A DNA stretch of 64,000 nucleotides from Heterocephalus glaber (GCF_000247695.1 NW_004624732.1:20747180-20811179); one strand, 5' to 3'; shown: positions 1 to 13,113, numbered from the stretch's first letter. Numbers and translations are program-made. Notes: a model not told the origin generated them from the sequence alone.

Positions 1-839
1 ATATATATTATATGTGCCTTCATGATAGTCTTTAAGAACACTTTCACTTTCTGCTGTAGGCTTTTAAAGTCATCTAAAATGGCTTGAATACTTGGGAATC
101 CAAATATCAAGGTCCTTGCCATTCATCACCAGCTTCCCATCTGGACATTTATACTGTCAACATGTCTCTCTTGTTGATTCAGGTTAAAGATGCAATAAAA
201 GGTATCTAAAATGAAAACATCTTAAGAAGTAAAAATGATAGAGGCTTACTAATGTTGTCATTTTTGAACTTGTACCTCTCTGAAAGTATGATGAATACAA
301 TAAGAAACACAAAAAAATATGCAAACAATTTAAGGAAGTTATAGGCATTTTCCAGGTATCCATGGATTCTCTTGCAACCCAGCTAACAAATACCTAAATG
401 CAAATCAGAGACAAACAGAAGTATTAGGACCATAACTTTCAGTTAATATATTATGAAGAATAAATAAAATCTTTACTAAGCTCTTGCTGAATGTATAAAG
501 AAAATAAAAACAATAAGATGAGATATGAGTGTTTACTTGGTAGAAATGTGTTCAAAACATGAAAAAGCAAAGAACTTACATGTATGACAGGAAGAAGACT
601 GATTAAGAGGTTTCTCGTGGTTACACTTCTAGAGTAGGGATGTAGTTGATTCCACTCTCTTTACTCTAAAACATGTCCTAATTGCACCATGCTGCCAGTT
701 TAATGAGAACAACAAAAATGCATAATAAGTGACTAGCGTGAAGGAACAACTTTTTGAGGGAAGACCAGAGATGCACTCCCTGACCAGAACTCCATGTTGT
801 TCCATTTCCATGACTGTAATGAACACCTGGGTAAATACA
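1..839. other. Unassigned intronic sequence
   Basis: AT-rich. I see no gene and no repeat family I can name. Confidence 0.5.
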
Positions 840-1158
840 TTTAGAAGAAGAAAGATTTATTTGAGCTCACAGTGTAAGGATTTCAGTCTATGACTGGTTA
901 GCCCCATTGCTATGGGCAAGTGGTAGCATGCCATGATTTGAGTGTGTAGTGGAGCAAAACCAGTCATCTTGTGGCCGGGATGTAAAAAGAAAAGAAAAAA
1001 GAATGGGCCTTGTCCTGTTATGCCCTTTAAGGGAACACAACTGACAGCTGGAAGTTTGCTCACAAGACCTCTCCTGTTAAATTTCCACTACCTCTCAGTA
1101 GTGCCAAGGGCTGGGATGAGGCCTTCAGCACATGCCCTTTGGGGGATATTCCATAGCA
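840..1158 (-). repeat. MaLR-like LTR, partial, antisense
   Basis: It starts with AAAGATTTATTTGAGCTCAC and ends near CATGCCCTTTGGGGGATATTCC. This is the reverse-complement layout of a rodent LTR-like family whose sense copies occur at 34.5 and 39.9 kb. The outer end with the GTCTTAGTTA-type border is missing. Family name uncertain. Confidence 0.55.
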
Positions 1159-1954
1159 GCACATGACAAGAAACCTAGTAACACAGGCAGATGACTGTGC
1201 TAGAGACAAGGAGGCCGTATCAAAAGAGAAAGAAGATAAATGAATCACTGTGGACTCAAGAACAGCTATGATTGAGAAAAGCAAAGGAAGTGTTCTATCT
1301 GTGTGCACATGCAGGTGTAGATATGCACACAGGCTCACATGCATGTGCTGGAGGAAAAGTATGGCAAAAATGATAGCACCTGAAGCAGAGCTCCATGATC
1401 CTGACTGTGATTCTGGCCTTTAAGTGTCACAAAGGCAAGAGCTGACTCTCAGCCACTGCTGCACCCTGTCCACACAGAGTAGGTGCCCAATGAATGCACA
1501 AGAGTGCATGGAAAGATACAGCTGGAAAAGAAAGCGGAGCTGGCTTACGAGGATTGCACAATTCTGAGTAAAAATATGATGTCTTATACCTCTTATTGCT
1601 GAGATTCTGCCCTTGTATGTACCAGGGACACAGAGGAAAACTAGGCAGCATGAAGTCAAGCTATGAGGTATGTCATGTTTCCAGAGCAAAAGACACACTC
1701 AGGTCCACTTGGATTCAGCCTTACTACTTAACTGGGTTCAGGAATGAGAATCAGGGACCAATATTCCTGCTAGGGGTGAACTGCAATATTCTAGCTGCAG
1801 TTTACTTGAAATGTGTTCAAACTAGGAAAGGCATCTGCAGTCAGGTCTAGGTCAAAGCCAAGCTCGGTGAGTAGCAGCGATAATCCTTGGATTAGGTTGT
1901 GCGACTATGCCTGTTGCATTGTCTCTTCTGTCAAATAAGGACCAGAAGCATGAC
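1159..1954. other. Unassigned intronic sequence
   Basis: Apart from a degenerate GT/CA-rich patch at about 1299-1346 I see nothing that can be named. Open frames of up to 94 codons on the minus strand have no recognisable content. Confidence 0.45.
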
Positions 1955-2190
1955 CTTGACATGAAACTGTGAGCTGGGGAGCCTGCTTCCTGAGTTGGTA
2001 TTTCCACTCTCCGGCTATGCAACCTCAGGAAAGTCACCTGACCTGTGTTGTTATCTCAGTTTCTTACATATAAACTAGGGTTCAATATACACCTTCCACA
2101 CACTGTTATTATGAAGACTAATGTGTCAATAGTTGAAAATAATTTGATGTTGTTTTGGGTCTGTAATAAGTGTCACATAGCATTAGAACT
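1955..2190 (+). repeat. MIR SINE
   Basis: Contains the MIR core order: CCGGCTATGCAACCTCAGGAAAG, then CAGTTTCTTACATATAAACTAGGG, then a GAAGACTAATG tail region corresponding to the MIR GAGGATTAAATG segment. Old and diverged. Confidence 0.6.
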
Positions 2191-3700
2191 TCCTCGTCAT
2201 TTTTCTTGGCCTTACTATTGCTTTAATACAGTAAGCATTTGATTTTTTAGGCTGTGACTCAGATTAAGCAAAGATGAATTGAATACGCTGGGCTCTGAAA
2301 GCTAGATATTACGATTCTTTGAGATTTGAGTTTTTTTGAGATTTCTTACAACTGGAGATCTTTTCTTAAAGGCCATTCTAATATTAACTCCAAACAAACA
2401 AACAAAAAAATCACAACAAAACAAAAACAAACCAAAAATCCCATGTGCCCACAGCACCACTTCCCTCGCCAGCCCATCAGGTGAGTTTCTTTGTTTCCTC
2501 TGCAGAAGGTGTGGATTACTTGGGGATGTCAAGATAACCCAGTGGAGCCTCTGGTCTGGTGAAATCCTTTCTCATTTATCTGTGGAATATCCCTTTAGCA
2601 TTAACAACCATTTGTCTTCTTTTCTTGTATGAAAGTGCCTTATCCGATAACTTGACCTGATAGGAACATGATTAGCTAATTGCTGTGGGCACCTGATATT
2701 TGAAGGGAAAAATAGATACCTCAGCCATCTTTCTTTTGATGCAGTGGAAAATGTTTAAGGTTCAGTGGTTTCTCAGTAGGAGGCAGCTGTTCTCAGGTGG
2801 GGATATTCAGAGACTTGCAAATTCTAGATATTAAGCCACTCTTATCTGTCTTTTCCTTTCTTGTACCAGATGGTAAGGGAGAGGAGGCAAGGACAAAGGG
2901 ACAGGATCTGAACAAATTTTTACAAAAATCTCTATTCTTTGTAATAAAATTGTTCATCCCTATTAATTCCAGATTGTTTGCAATGTGCACAATGGGCCAC
3001 TGGCAAAATTGTGGAATCTCTAAGTTTCCTTTTCTGCCCTTGTCTTTTATATCCTGTAAATCTTTTCCCTTTGGTATGTTCTTTCTCATTCCCTGCAGCC
3101 CCCAAGAGCTCAAACTTACCCAGTTAGGAGCTGAGAGAGGGTGCAGAGGTAGGTAAAAATCATTAGCATCTAGAGGAAGATTTTCCCCTCCTCCCCTCCC
3201 TGAGGACCATGAGGGCAATGAGGCCCTCCCAGCCTTTTCCTCTTCATCTTTTCTAGGTCATGCTGTGCTTTGGAAGTCAGGTGAAATATAAAGACCTTTT
3301 CTCTAAGAAAACTGCACAGATGAGCACGCACACACACACACACATATCCAAAACAGTGACTTGTGCACAATTTCAGGAGATTCATGGCACCTCTTAAACA
3401 CAAAACAGAAATCCTTAGGAGTCTAACATAGCACCCATGCGGGACTCTTTGTGAGAAGCCTGGGGGGTGGCATGGAAGAAAGGGCTGTCAATAACATTTC
3501 ATTCCACTTTCTTCCCCAACACAGAGAGATAATAATAAGGATTGTCCTAATATTGGTATTAGAATAAAAAGAAAGATAGTTATCTATATATTATCCACAA
3601 ACTGCACTTTGGTATCAGAGGATGTTAGGAGCTATGACATGCACACATATAACATAAAAGAGTTGTAACACTGAATAGTAATCTGCCTTAAAAAACAAAG
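2191..3700. other. Unassigned intronic sequence with simple repeats
   Basis: Holds an A/C-rich low-complexity stretch (2388-2435, AAAC units) and a short CA repeat (about 3329-3344). At 2793-3218 the minus strand is open for 141 codons and the plus strand for 119 codons over the same DNA. Neither product resembles a protein family I know and neither has a signal for expression, so I do not call a gene. Confidence 0.45.
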
Positions 3701-3770
3701 GGCTAGGAACCTAGCTTAGTGGCAGAGTGCTTGCCTCACATGTATAAAGCCCTGGAATTGAATTTCCAGC
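3701..3770 (+). repeat. ID-type SINE, old, tail lost
   Basis: Reads GGCTAGGAACCTAGCTTAGTGGCAGAGTGC and continues through a degraded B box, the tRNA-derived ID body. It abuts an L1 3' piece directly with no A-tail between. Confidence 0.6.
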
Positions 3771-4384
3771 TATTCCCCTGCTGGGTATCTACCCAAAAGA
3801 ATTAAAAGCATACCACAATGATGTACGTGCACCCATGTTTATAGCAGCACAGTTTGTAACAGCTAAATCTTGGAAACAACCCAAATGCCCATCAACTGAT
3901 GAATGGACAAAAAAGATGTGGGGATTTTTTACATAAAGGAGTAGTACTCAGCCATAAAGAAAGATAAACTTGAGACATTTATAGATCAATGGATGGAACT
4001 TGAGACTATACTTTTTTAAGTGAAATAAATCAGGCACACATGTGTAGATATCATTTTATCTCTCTGCTGTGAGAAACTGAAAGGGTAAATAAGGACCAAA
4101 ATGTATAACAGATAATATGAAATAGGAAGAAACTCTTCAAAATGAAAGGGAAACTATGATGGGGGTGGGGGGAGAAAGGAAAAGGGGAATAATGGAGAAA
4201 AGAAGGATAAAAATGTAAACAAAGCTTTTATAAATAAGGAGGGGAAGAGAGGTTTGAAGGGAGGGGAGGGGACTGGTAGAAAAATGGGAATCAAGATATA
4301 CCATCTACAGATACAAATCTCCTTTATTAAATGTGATTATTATGTATATTTAAATTGTACCAATAAAATTAATTTTTTTAAAAA
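3771..4384 (+). repeat. L1 3' end (ORF2 tail and 3' UTR)
   Basis: Begins with the conserved L1 ORF2 tail (CTGGGTATCTACCCAAAAG, then GGAAACAACCCAAATGCCC and ACTCAGCCATAAAG). It continues into the lineage-specific 3' UTR (GTGAGAAACTGAAAGGGTAAA, purine-rich tract) and ends in ACCAATAAAATTAAT. Severely 5' truncated, as usual. The same 3' UTR recurs at 12.8, 40.7, 50.5, 56.6 and 59.0 kb. Confidence 0.85.
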
Positions 4385-5339
4385 GTTCTTCCACCATATT
4401 TAAGAAAAAAAGAAAAGGAAAAAATGTTTGGATAAAGATATTTCCAACTAGAGGCCAAGCTGAATGCTTTAACCTGTGCCCTAAGAATTTGACTCTTAGA
4501 ATTTTGACTTCTTCAAAAAGCTCTTTCTTTTCTTTTTTCTTTGCTTTCCTGTTATTTTCTTCCTTCTTTCCTTCCTTCCTTTTATTCCTGAGGTATACCT
4601 AAATATCTAACTGAAGAGGGACTCTGAGTTTCAAGCTTTGGTGGGGGGGGTAATATTTTGAAGCTAGAGTTTAAAATCTTATGTTTAATTTGAAAATTCT
4701 ATGGAATTTTATATTATATATAAAATACATCTGTACTTTCTTTACTATTAAAATAATATGCACTTACTAACCTTTGAATGAAATCATTGCTCCAGGAAAA
4801 TAATCCCTGTTTATATTAGTATGCATGTGTATGGATATGTGTGTATGTTTCCTTATTATCATTAATTTCTTCAGTGAGGAGGCTGTTCTATAAGTACAAT
4901 TGAGAAGATTGAGTCCTGGGATAAAGTCACTCGAAGGATAAGTGTGCCAAGACATACTTGAATATGTCTCAGCAACATCATGGCAGTTCAGGAGATAAGA
5001 GGGACCATATGGCTTTATGAAACATTTAAGCAAAAGTAAAAACACACAGGAGGATAGCAACAAGGGAACCATATAGACTATAATCCCTATAAGAATGATC
5101 TTGGGAAAGCGGAACCTAAAACCCTTTGGACTCTGCTTTTAGCATGAAAAAATACACAGAAGTAGAATGTATTTCTTTGTCAAAAGTTAAGATGAGTTTT
5201 GCATTTAATACTGGTACTCAAGCATATTTGTGCAACAAATACAATTTAATCTGATCGACCAGAATGATACTGAGAAACTGTTAGGATCTCATCCTTTTGC
5301 TGTGTTCTAAAATTTTCTCTTCCATGAAAAAGCCACAGT
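4385..5339. other. Unassigned intronic sequence
   Basis: Contains a pyrimidine-rich stretch (about 4525-4580, TTCC units) and a short G run (about 4643-4650). Nothing else recognised. Confidence 0.45.
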
Positions 5340-5530
5340 ATTTGGGAATCTGAGTTAGATTTCACATCACTACTTATTAGTAGTAGCAACTATGGCAAAT
5401 TACTTAAGACACTCTAAACTTTTTCTCTACATACAAAGTAAAAAAAAAAAATTGCACTAACCCCATAGTTTTGCTACAAATTAGCAGTAATGTACATTAC
5501 TATAAAAAGAGACTATATAAATTGTAATTC
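5340..5530 (+). repeat. MIR SINE, degraded
   Basis: The order of motifs (CTACTTATTAGTAGTAGCAA, then GGCAAATTACTTAAGACACTC, then a TTTCTCTACATACAAAGTAA segment) follows the MIR core. Weak but consistent. Confidence 0.45.
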
Positions 5531-5659
5531 TTTACACTGAATTGTAGCTGGATAGATGCTTAATGAAAAGAAAAATAGAGTCCAATTAAAGGCAGAATAT
5601 AATTAAAGGCTTAAAGATGTAGTACAGGAGTAGGAAATACATAGTGAATGTTTCAGTAG

Positions 5660-5975
5660 AAAACACTTAATATAGTAAAAGGCGGATTGCCATTTACCCC
5701 TCTCAAAGTACTCTCTATTGTTTCAAATACACTTATCGCATCACTCTTGCCACTTTCTGAAGCACTTTGGAAGTCCTCTTCTGTAAGTATCTTTAGCTGT
5801 GCTGTTGTGGCTACCTTGATATCCTGTATCAATTCAAAATGTTTCCTTTCATGATCATTTTGACTTTGGGGAAGAATCAGAAATCAAACTGTGTCAGATC
5901 CAGTGAGTAATGTGGATGAGGACACACCATAATAATTTCCATTGGATGGCACTTGGTAGCAGCATTGACTATATT
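5660..5975 (-). repeat. Mariner-type DNA transposon relic (transposase C-terminus)
   Basis: On the minus strand a decayed frame reads HPHYSLDLTQFDF, then a stop, then FFPKVKMIMKG and, after a frameshift, IQDIKVATTAQLK. This matches the mariner transposase C-terminal order (YSPDLAPCDFFLFPKLK...). The aspartate in YSLDL is the third acidic residue of the DDD triad. It has stops and frameshifts, so it is a fossil. A related copy lies at 57.3 kb. Confidence 0.75.
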
Positions 5976-7429
5976 TAGAAAAAAAGAAGAAAAAAAAACA
6001 AAACTAGAGCTGGGCCATGGGGAAGAGCTATGTAGAGAGAGGTAAGGTAAAAGGTAAAAGGAGAAACTGCTAACAAGAAATTTTGTCAACTTTTCTCTAG
6101 CAAAGTGAGGAGACCCATCTGTATCAGTAGAGGGCCAGTTAAGTGAATGAATGAGTAGGAAAAAGGAGAAACGACAATGCTGTTTTGATGATACAATGCT
6201 TTGGTGTTTCCTAGCCTAGTTCATTTTAGACTTCAGGGCTTGTTTTGTGAAATCTCACTGAATCTCCTCTCCAACTCAGGTTTTCTCCTGACTGTCATAT
6301 TGTAGCCTCCACAGATTGGTAAGAACAAACCAGAGCTGCATTCTATTCTGGACAGCGTATTTTAGATACAGCGTTAACAAGGTGGAATATGCACAGAAAA
6401 AGAGAAAAGACTCTGGAAAATGGAAAAACTAAAAGAGAAGAATTGAAAAGATTGGGAGAAATTACTCTTAGGCAGTTGAAGAAAAATCAGGGTGAAGAAG
6501 GTTTGGTTTGAGATGTTCTGTTGAGCAGCTGTGAGTGGTGCTTTGTGGAGGTATTTGGTGGTAGACTTGGGTACAAGAGGAGAAAGTCCTATTAATCACA
6601 GTTTTTGTTAAGGAAGTCACTTGAGGTCACATTTCTACATATAAGAATCAAAGTGGGATGGAGTAGTCAAAAGTCTGGAATGCATTTAGGGGGTGTGGAG
6701 GCCTGCACAGCTTATGCAGGTTATGGTTGCCCTGCATAACTTCAAAGTTCCCATTCTGTAGCCTCTGCTTTCTGATTTCCGAATCTACCTATTTCTAAAG
6801 GCAGACAGCTTGTAGAAGTCAAGACCAATCACCTCCTTTGCACTTCAAATACAAATTAAAAACTATTTCTCATTTAATTGATTTTAAAAATTGAAGATCA
6901 AATGGGGGCAGATAAGTGATCAAAGCCAAGGTTTTTGAGGTGCTAAATGAGGTAGAAAGTGTCATCCAGATAGATGGGCTCATGCCCTTTTCCTAAGACA
7001 TGTAACCATGCTGCCTCTGAAGCTCAGGACACTTTGGTACCTTTAGTTTTCATCTCCGAATTTTACATCTATATACTTATGCATTCATGCTGGACAAGGC
7101 CTACAGGAAAAAAGCATGGTAGAATATGCTGGTCAATAAACAGACTTTAGTGTAGCAGGACAGTACACAGCCCCCTGCCAGAGATCCAGAGATGTCTTGA
7201 CAGGATGAGTTTTAGGAAGAGAACCAGAAGAAGCCTGGAAAAACTGAAAAATGGTTCAAAATTTGCATTTGTAGTTCTCTGTCCAGGATATGTCTCCTTT
7301 GCCCCTCTTCACACTGTCTATGGCATCTGGGTTATCTCTTTTCTCTCTAAAACCCTATGAGGAGCGTACAGGCAGGCCACCAATTCTTCAAAAAATAAAG
7401 ACTATAATAATTGTCATTACATCAAAAAT
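5976..7429. other. Unassigned intronic sequence
   Basis: No gene and no nameable repeat seen. There is a purine-rich patch at about 6375-6480. Confidence 0.4.
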
Positions 7430-7610
7430 GTCATTATAGCTTCTCAAACATCACTGTGTATTTCATTTAATATTTATAATACCAAGTAGGGCATGTGTGT
7501 CATCATACATATTTGGGGAAAAATTAAGGAATGATAACAATGAAGTCAGATCAATAAGTGACAGAACCATGGCAGGAATTTTATTTCTTCAAATTGCTCT
7601 TCTCTGGCTC
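7430..7610 (-). repeat. MIR SINE, degraded, antisense
   Basis: The order TTTCATTTAATATTTATAAT, then GGGGAAAAATTAAGGAATGA, then AAGTGACAGAACCATGGCAGG fits an antisense MIR (poly-T side, GAGGAAACTGAGG region, AGTGGCAGAGCC region). Confidence 0.45.
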
Positions 7611-7697
7611 TTTCTATTGGACTAGATTTTAGAAGAAAGCATCTTTTTGCTTTTTAATTAACACAATAATGCATAAATTACTGATGGATCTAAATAA

Positions 7698-7903
7698 ATT
7701 TCATAGATTTGGCTACCTCAGTAATGAAGACTTGAAAGTTTTTATTGTCAGGGTACATCCTGGACATTGCAGGATTTTGGTGCTCAAGATCCCTGACTTC
7801 TACCCACTGGATTTCACTGGCAGGACCCCTCTTATAACAACAAAAATATCTCCAGATATTGCCATAGGTGCTTATGGAAAAACCATTTCTAGTTGAGAAT
7901 AAT
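7698..7903 (-). repeat. MER20 (hAT-Charlie DNA transposon)
   Basis: Carries the antisense MER20 landmarks in order: CTGGACATTGCAGGATTTTGG, a CTTCTACCCACTGGAT block, AACAAAAATATCTCCAGATATTGCC, and a TTTCTAGTTGAGAATAATTG end. The 75-codon open frame here is a by-product. Confidence 0.8.
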
Positions 7904-9033
7904 TGTGCTTTACTGGTTTTTACTTGTTTTAAAAGAGAAATACAAACTACACTGCAGTCTGGGGGCATGGGTGCATATGCATATGGAGACAGTGGACAGA
8001 CACCTCTAAATGACTTTGGCTTCTTCTAGGGATCAAACCATCCCAGAAGTATAAAGCACTATCTGGTCCCTTGTTCCTAATTTGGCATGAGAACTAAAGA
8101 TGTATAAAATGAGACTGCCATTGACCATCAAGTATAGTATTGTTATTTCTCCTTTATAAAATGACATGATTTCCCAATGAAGCCACAAAACACTTAGCTA
8201 TAGGAACCCAATAATTCAAATTGAATTTGCCAACAAAAATTGCTATTTACACAGAAAACATTGAAATCTTTACCCCAAACAATGTATCAACAAGGGTGAA
8301 AACATCAATAGAGTCATACATTCTTCCCTTGAATTGATTTCATTTCACTGGCTCAGATGTTTCTTAGATTAACTTTACTAATGAAGTTTCAGTGTTTATT
8401 CCCTTGACTACAAAGTCACAGTCTGTGCTTAATTACCATATTCTTTCCTAAATTCAGGTCTTTCATCATAACATTACTGGATTGACACGATTTGCTGAGG
8501 TGACATTTAAACTAATATATCTTGTTTATAATGGACAAAACCAAGCTTGTGAAAATTTGCATTAAAAAGCATAGGCATTCTATGCATCCATAACACCACA
8601 CAGAAATTGTCACTATTATATTTTTATTTAAGGTTTTATCAGTTATTTTCTAATCTAGAACATTACTCAGAATCTATGTTGTGACTCTACTCAAAATTGA
8701 CACAGCAATGATTATTAGAATAACAGAAAATATTTTTATTTTAGACTCACAAAGTTAGAAAGAATTTCAAACTGGTCTGATATATTAAATGATGTCTACC
8801 AAATATATATATAGTACTGATGTCTGCAAGTAAAGAAAGGAACTTTGTTGCAAATATACAAACACACAGAGAGTGTGTGCCATACACCATAGGTAAGATC
8901 ATACATATTTCCCAAAAAATGCATGCTGCAAGGTTATATAAACAATGTTGGAGTACTGGTCAGAGAGCGATGTACACATCATACATATATTCCTCCAATA
9001 CACATAACATAATGTTATATCAAAATGATGAAT
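7904..9033. other. Unassigned intronic sequence
   Basis: AT-rich, no family recognised. Confidence 0.4.
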
Positions 9034-9223
9034 GAGCCAGGCATGGTGGCACACACCTGCAATCTCAGCACTCTGGGAGGTTGAGGCAGGGGGATCACAA
9101 GTTTGAGCCCAGCTTGGGCAATTTAATAAGATTCTTCCTCAAAATAAAAAATTTAAAAAAACGTCCTGGGGAGGTATCTCAGTGAAAATGTCCTGGGTTT
9201 AATCCCTAGTACTGAAAAAAAAT
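9034..9223 (+). repeat. B1-ID composite SINE
   Basis: The left part is 7SL-derived (GCATGGTGGCACACACCTGC, then GGGAGGTTGAGGCAGGGGGA). After an AAAATAAAAAATTTAAA linker a diverged tRNA-like ID part follows (GGTATCTCAGTG... GGGTTTAATCCCTAGTACTG) and an A-tail. This fused B1 plus ID architecture is known from non-muroid rodents and helps to place the genome. Confidence 0.85.
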
Positions 9224-11920
9224 GAATATCTTAAACTACATGAACTATTTTGTAATTTTATTCACTTTCTGTACTCATTAACTATTTTATTGTTGGAACA
9301 GTTCTGTATTTCTCAGGTAACAGTATCTCACCCTAAATAAACTAAATTCCAAGTCCAAGGTGCTTGTTAATCCAATGTACACTTATTATCTATATGCTCA
9401 AGCATCACAACCTTCTGATTATATTACTAAAATGTCAAGATGGAAATATTTGACATTCACACTCTGTCTGTTAGAGAACAGAACTGCGTGAAAGACTGGA
9501 ACACAGCACATTAGAAAGCAAAAGATGCACGCTGAGCACCACCCAACATCGGAGCAGCCACAGCAGAACCTGCCTACCTACTCCCAAAAGCTTTTATGCA
9601 TCCTCTTGGCAAAACACAATTGGATTTTAGAAAATAAATAGATATTAATTTCCATCCAAGTGCCCATTTCAATTCATTATCTAGAGAGGTAAATATCCAC
9701 AAAAGTGACACCCAAGTCAATATTGACCTCGGGGGATAATAAATCTTGACAGTCAGCAGAACAAGTGGTTTATACAGAGGATGTACCCATGGACAATGTT
9801 ATTTGTTATCTTAACCATGGAGAAGAAAAATATTAAAACAATAAAATGTGGGTATGCATATGTGCTTATATATATTATTCTATAAACTATTTAAATAATT
9901 AAATTGCCTATACTGCATTAAATTATTACATTGTTTATCATATTAAATTTTGTTAAAATAGACAGCAAGGGCATTTGAAGTTCATCAGAGGGAGTAGTGA
10001 ACCTCATATAGACCTGAATGTGAAGATAATCTGAAGGATCACACTTTAACCAAACACTCCAGGATGGGACTGAAATTAACAGTGCCACAGAAATTCCCAA
10101 ACCAAGACTGAGTCCACATATGCAAAAATTCTACCTGTTCTACATACATTTTTCACTTCTACTCAAGCTAATTAACATCAGGAAGTAGTGAGAGGCCCTC
10201 ACTGACAGTGGGCCATGGCTGATTCTCAAAAGTGAAGAAGCAGGGCAAGAGGCCACAGAGAGAGAGCCCACTGTGTGTCTACCTTCAGAGATGGGTTCTT
10301 ACTCCGCCCCAAATCCAGACTGGCTGCCTCTGCTCAGTTTTCACTCAATTCATCTGCACTTCAATTTAGCAGTTAGTTATTTTTCCATGCACCATGCTAT
10401 ACCTGGGCAATTTAATCACAACAAACATAAGATCCCTTCTTTTGAGGAGGTCCCAAGGGAATGTCCAGGATACAGGTGGATAATTCAAGGGGCTTTCCAA
10501 GATAATGGTTTAACATGAAAATAGCTGTTGACTGCAAGCTAAAGAGATCAAGGTGAAGAAGCAATTTTTTGACAAGCCACTATCCTTTCAAATCAGTAAA
10601 TGCCAATAAGATTGTCTTGCCCTGACACTCACATAAAATAGCAGCAAGAAAAAGTTTTCCAATGGGTTAAAAACAAGTAGCTACTTCTAGCTACTTGAAA
10701 TATGCAATGTCTCATTGCTAGCAACAGTCACCTCACTGTGTAGTGAAGAGCATCAGAAATCACTGCTATTTAATCAACCAACTAGAGATGATGTTCGAAG
10801 TGATACATATGCTAACTAGTTGGATTTGATCACTACATAACATATACACATATGCAAACGTCATATCTCTTCCCATAAATATGTACAATTACTAGATGTT
10901 CATAACATTTGAAAAATAAGTACTTGTTTATTCAGCGTGACTAAAGATGGAAATGACATTGAAGAACCTGGACACTGGTGAGACTTTACTGAACAAGGAC
11001 ACCGTCCCCACTCTCCCTCCAAACCTTCTCAAGGCAAAGCCCTTTCGCTTGCAATTATAAACTTGAAGATTCTTACAATTAGGAATAAGGCAAGGGTCTT
11101 CATATGGTACCTCCAGAAGGATTCAGAGGAGAAACAATGCACTGAGTAGTGGAATTCTGGGCCTCTTCTCCACATTTTCCCAGAAGCAGCTTTCCCTATA
11201 ATTTATTTTACCTATGAAAATTTTGTGTATTATTTCATTTAGGAAACCAAAAGAGTCTGCATCTGAAATAAATTTTAAATATTTAAGGCCTTATTCTTTG
11301 GGAAGCTAATTGTTTTTATGGGTTAGAGGACAGAATTGATTGATTAGCTCAATGTGAATAACTTCAGAATACACAATGTCCTTTCTACCAACAACCGCAC
11401 AGAGGGAAATAGAGGCATGGCTACAGAGCAGTGGACCTGAACACATTACTGAACCTCTCTAAGGCTGTGTAAGAAGGTCCACGGAGTCCAGATAAGAGCA
11501 GGAAAAGAAGAGGCAAGAGACAGGAGACTTCACAGCTAAGCAAACCAGTAGCCTATGTTGAAGGGTCAAATTCATGACAGCCTGAGAATAAGGCAAAGTA
11601 TTTAGTGGTCTGGATTTCCCTGCAATTGATAGAGAAAGTGAGCTGGAGCAAGGGCTGATCTTCCCATGCCAAATGCACTCCCAGAGCCAGCGGGCAGGTG
11701 TACTCTTGGCACCTGTTCAGCAGTGAGGAATTACAGCATTGTCAGAGGATTGTCGCGCTTACCCTGCCATCTCTCCCTACCAGGTGAAAAGTGGCCATGG
11801 GCTAGGTTTAGAGACAAAATATGCAGCTTATATCTGAATGCCATCCAGTCCTTGCCTTGTTTGATCAAAGTATAATAGTGTTTTCCTCATTGGCAGCAAA
11901 TACTTATTTGATAAATAGGA
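9224..11920. other. Unassigned intronic sequence
   Basis: 2.7 kb with no gene and no repeat I can name. A short MIR-like patch (ACATTACTGAACCTCTCTAAGGC, about 11440-11465) is too brief to call. Confidence 0.4.
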
Positions 11921-12466
11921 ATTGTGTATATTTATGGTTACAGTGTCATGTTTTTGATATATGCATACATACATAGTGATATGACTAGATCAAGTTAGTT
12001 CACATTCATCACCTAACATATTAATAATTTTTCTGGGGTAAAAATATTTAAAATCTAATTTAAGTAATTTTCCAAGTGTAGAACGTAATTATTAACTGTA
12101 GTCACCAAGCTGGATTAGAAATCTTAGAAGCTCATTTCTCCAAACTGAAACTTTGTATTTTTGACCAACATCTCCTTATTCCTTCCTACCCTTCCAGTTC
12201 TTGGCAACTCCCATTCTACTTTATATGAGTGAATAGGAATGAGATTTTCGCTATAATTTTATATGTCTAGCTCATGTCACTTAGTATAACATCTTTGAGT
12301 CTCATCTGTATTGTCACAAATGACAGGACTTCCCTCCTTTCAAAGGTTGAAGAGCATTTTGCTGTATAAAAATACCACCTACTATTTATTCATCTGTTGA
12401 TGGACACTGTTTATTCCAGGATGTGGCTTCTGTAAATAATACTGTAATGAACATGAGAGTACAGAT
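11921..12466 (-). repeat. Old L1 (L1M-type) 3' end, antisense
   Basis: Read on the plus strand it follows the reverse complement of an L1MA/MB tail: ATTGTGTATATTTATGGTTA, a TTTTGATATATGCATACATA block, AACTGTAGTCACCAAGCTGG, CACTTAGTATAACATC, then CATCTGTTGATGGACACTG. Highly diverged, unlike the younger L1 lineage elsewhere here. Confidence 0.75.
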
Positions 12467-12809
12467 TTAAAAAAAAAAAGAATGTCCCTCTATCAAGTTC
12501 TATAGGTGATATAGGTGATACAATGTAATGCAGTGATAAAAATATTGCAATTAGTGAGAAGTGTCTCCAGAGAGCACAACACTGGTACAGATGCACTGAC
12601 AGTGGGCACCAATCATGAAGTCTACATGAACCATAAAGCCAACTTTTATAATTAGGTTCACAGGAATCATTTGTTGGTGAGGTGACCAGCATACCACAGC
12701 AGAATATGTGGGTCTGAACATATAAGCACTCTCAGACCCTGGATCAGAGAAAACTAGTTCCCCAAGGATGAGTGCTTCCTAAGGAAGGATAAACATGAGT
12801 CTTGTAGGA
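12467..12809. other. Unassigned intronic sequence
   Basis: Begins with an A-rich stretch (12468-12480); nothing else recognised. Confidence 0.4.
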
Positions 12810-13113
12810 AAACAGATGCACCTTGAGACTACAATGTTAACTGCAAATAAATCAGACACACAAATTTCAGTATCGCATGGTTTTTCTTATAAGAGAAACC
12901 CAAAATATAAATAAAACACATAATACATAACAAGAAATAGGGAGCTAGATCTTTTGCAAATGGGAAGGAGACTAAGAGATGGATAAATAGTGGAGGAAGG
13001 GCAGTATAAGAGGCTGAATATAGAACAGAGATGTGTCATTTACATGAATCAACTCCCCATGAGGAATGAATATTATGTACTGGACATATGTACCAATTAG
13101 CAAAAGAATAGCT
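12810..13113 (+). repeat. L1 3' end, diverged
   Basis: Shows the ORF2 tail to 3' UTR join (TGCACCTTGAGACTACAATG, then AAATAAATCAGACACAC), a degenerate purine-rich UTR, and a GACATATGTACCAATTA end. Confidence 0.6.
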
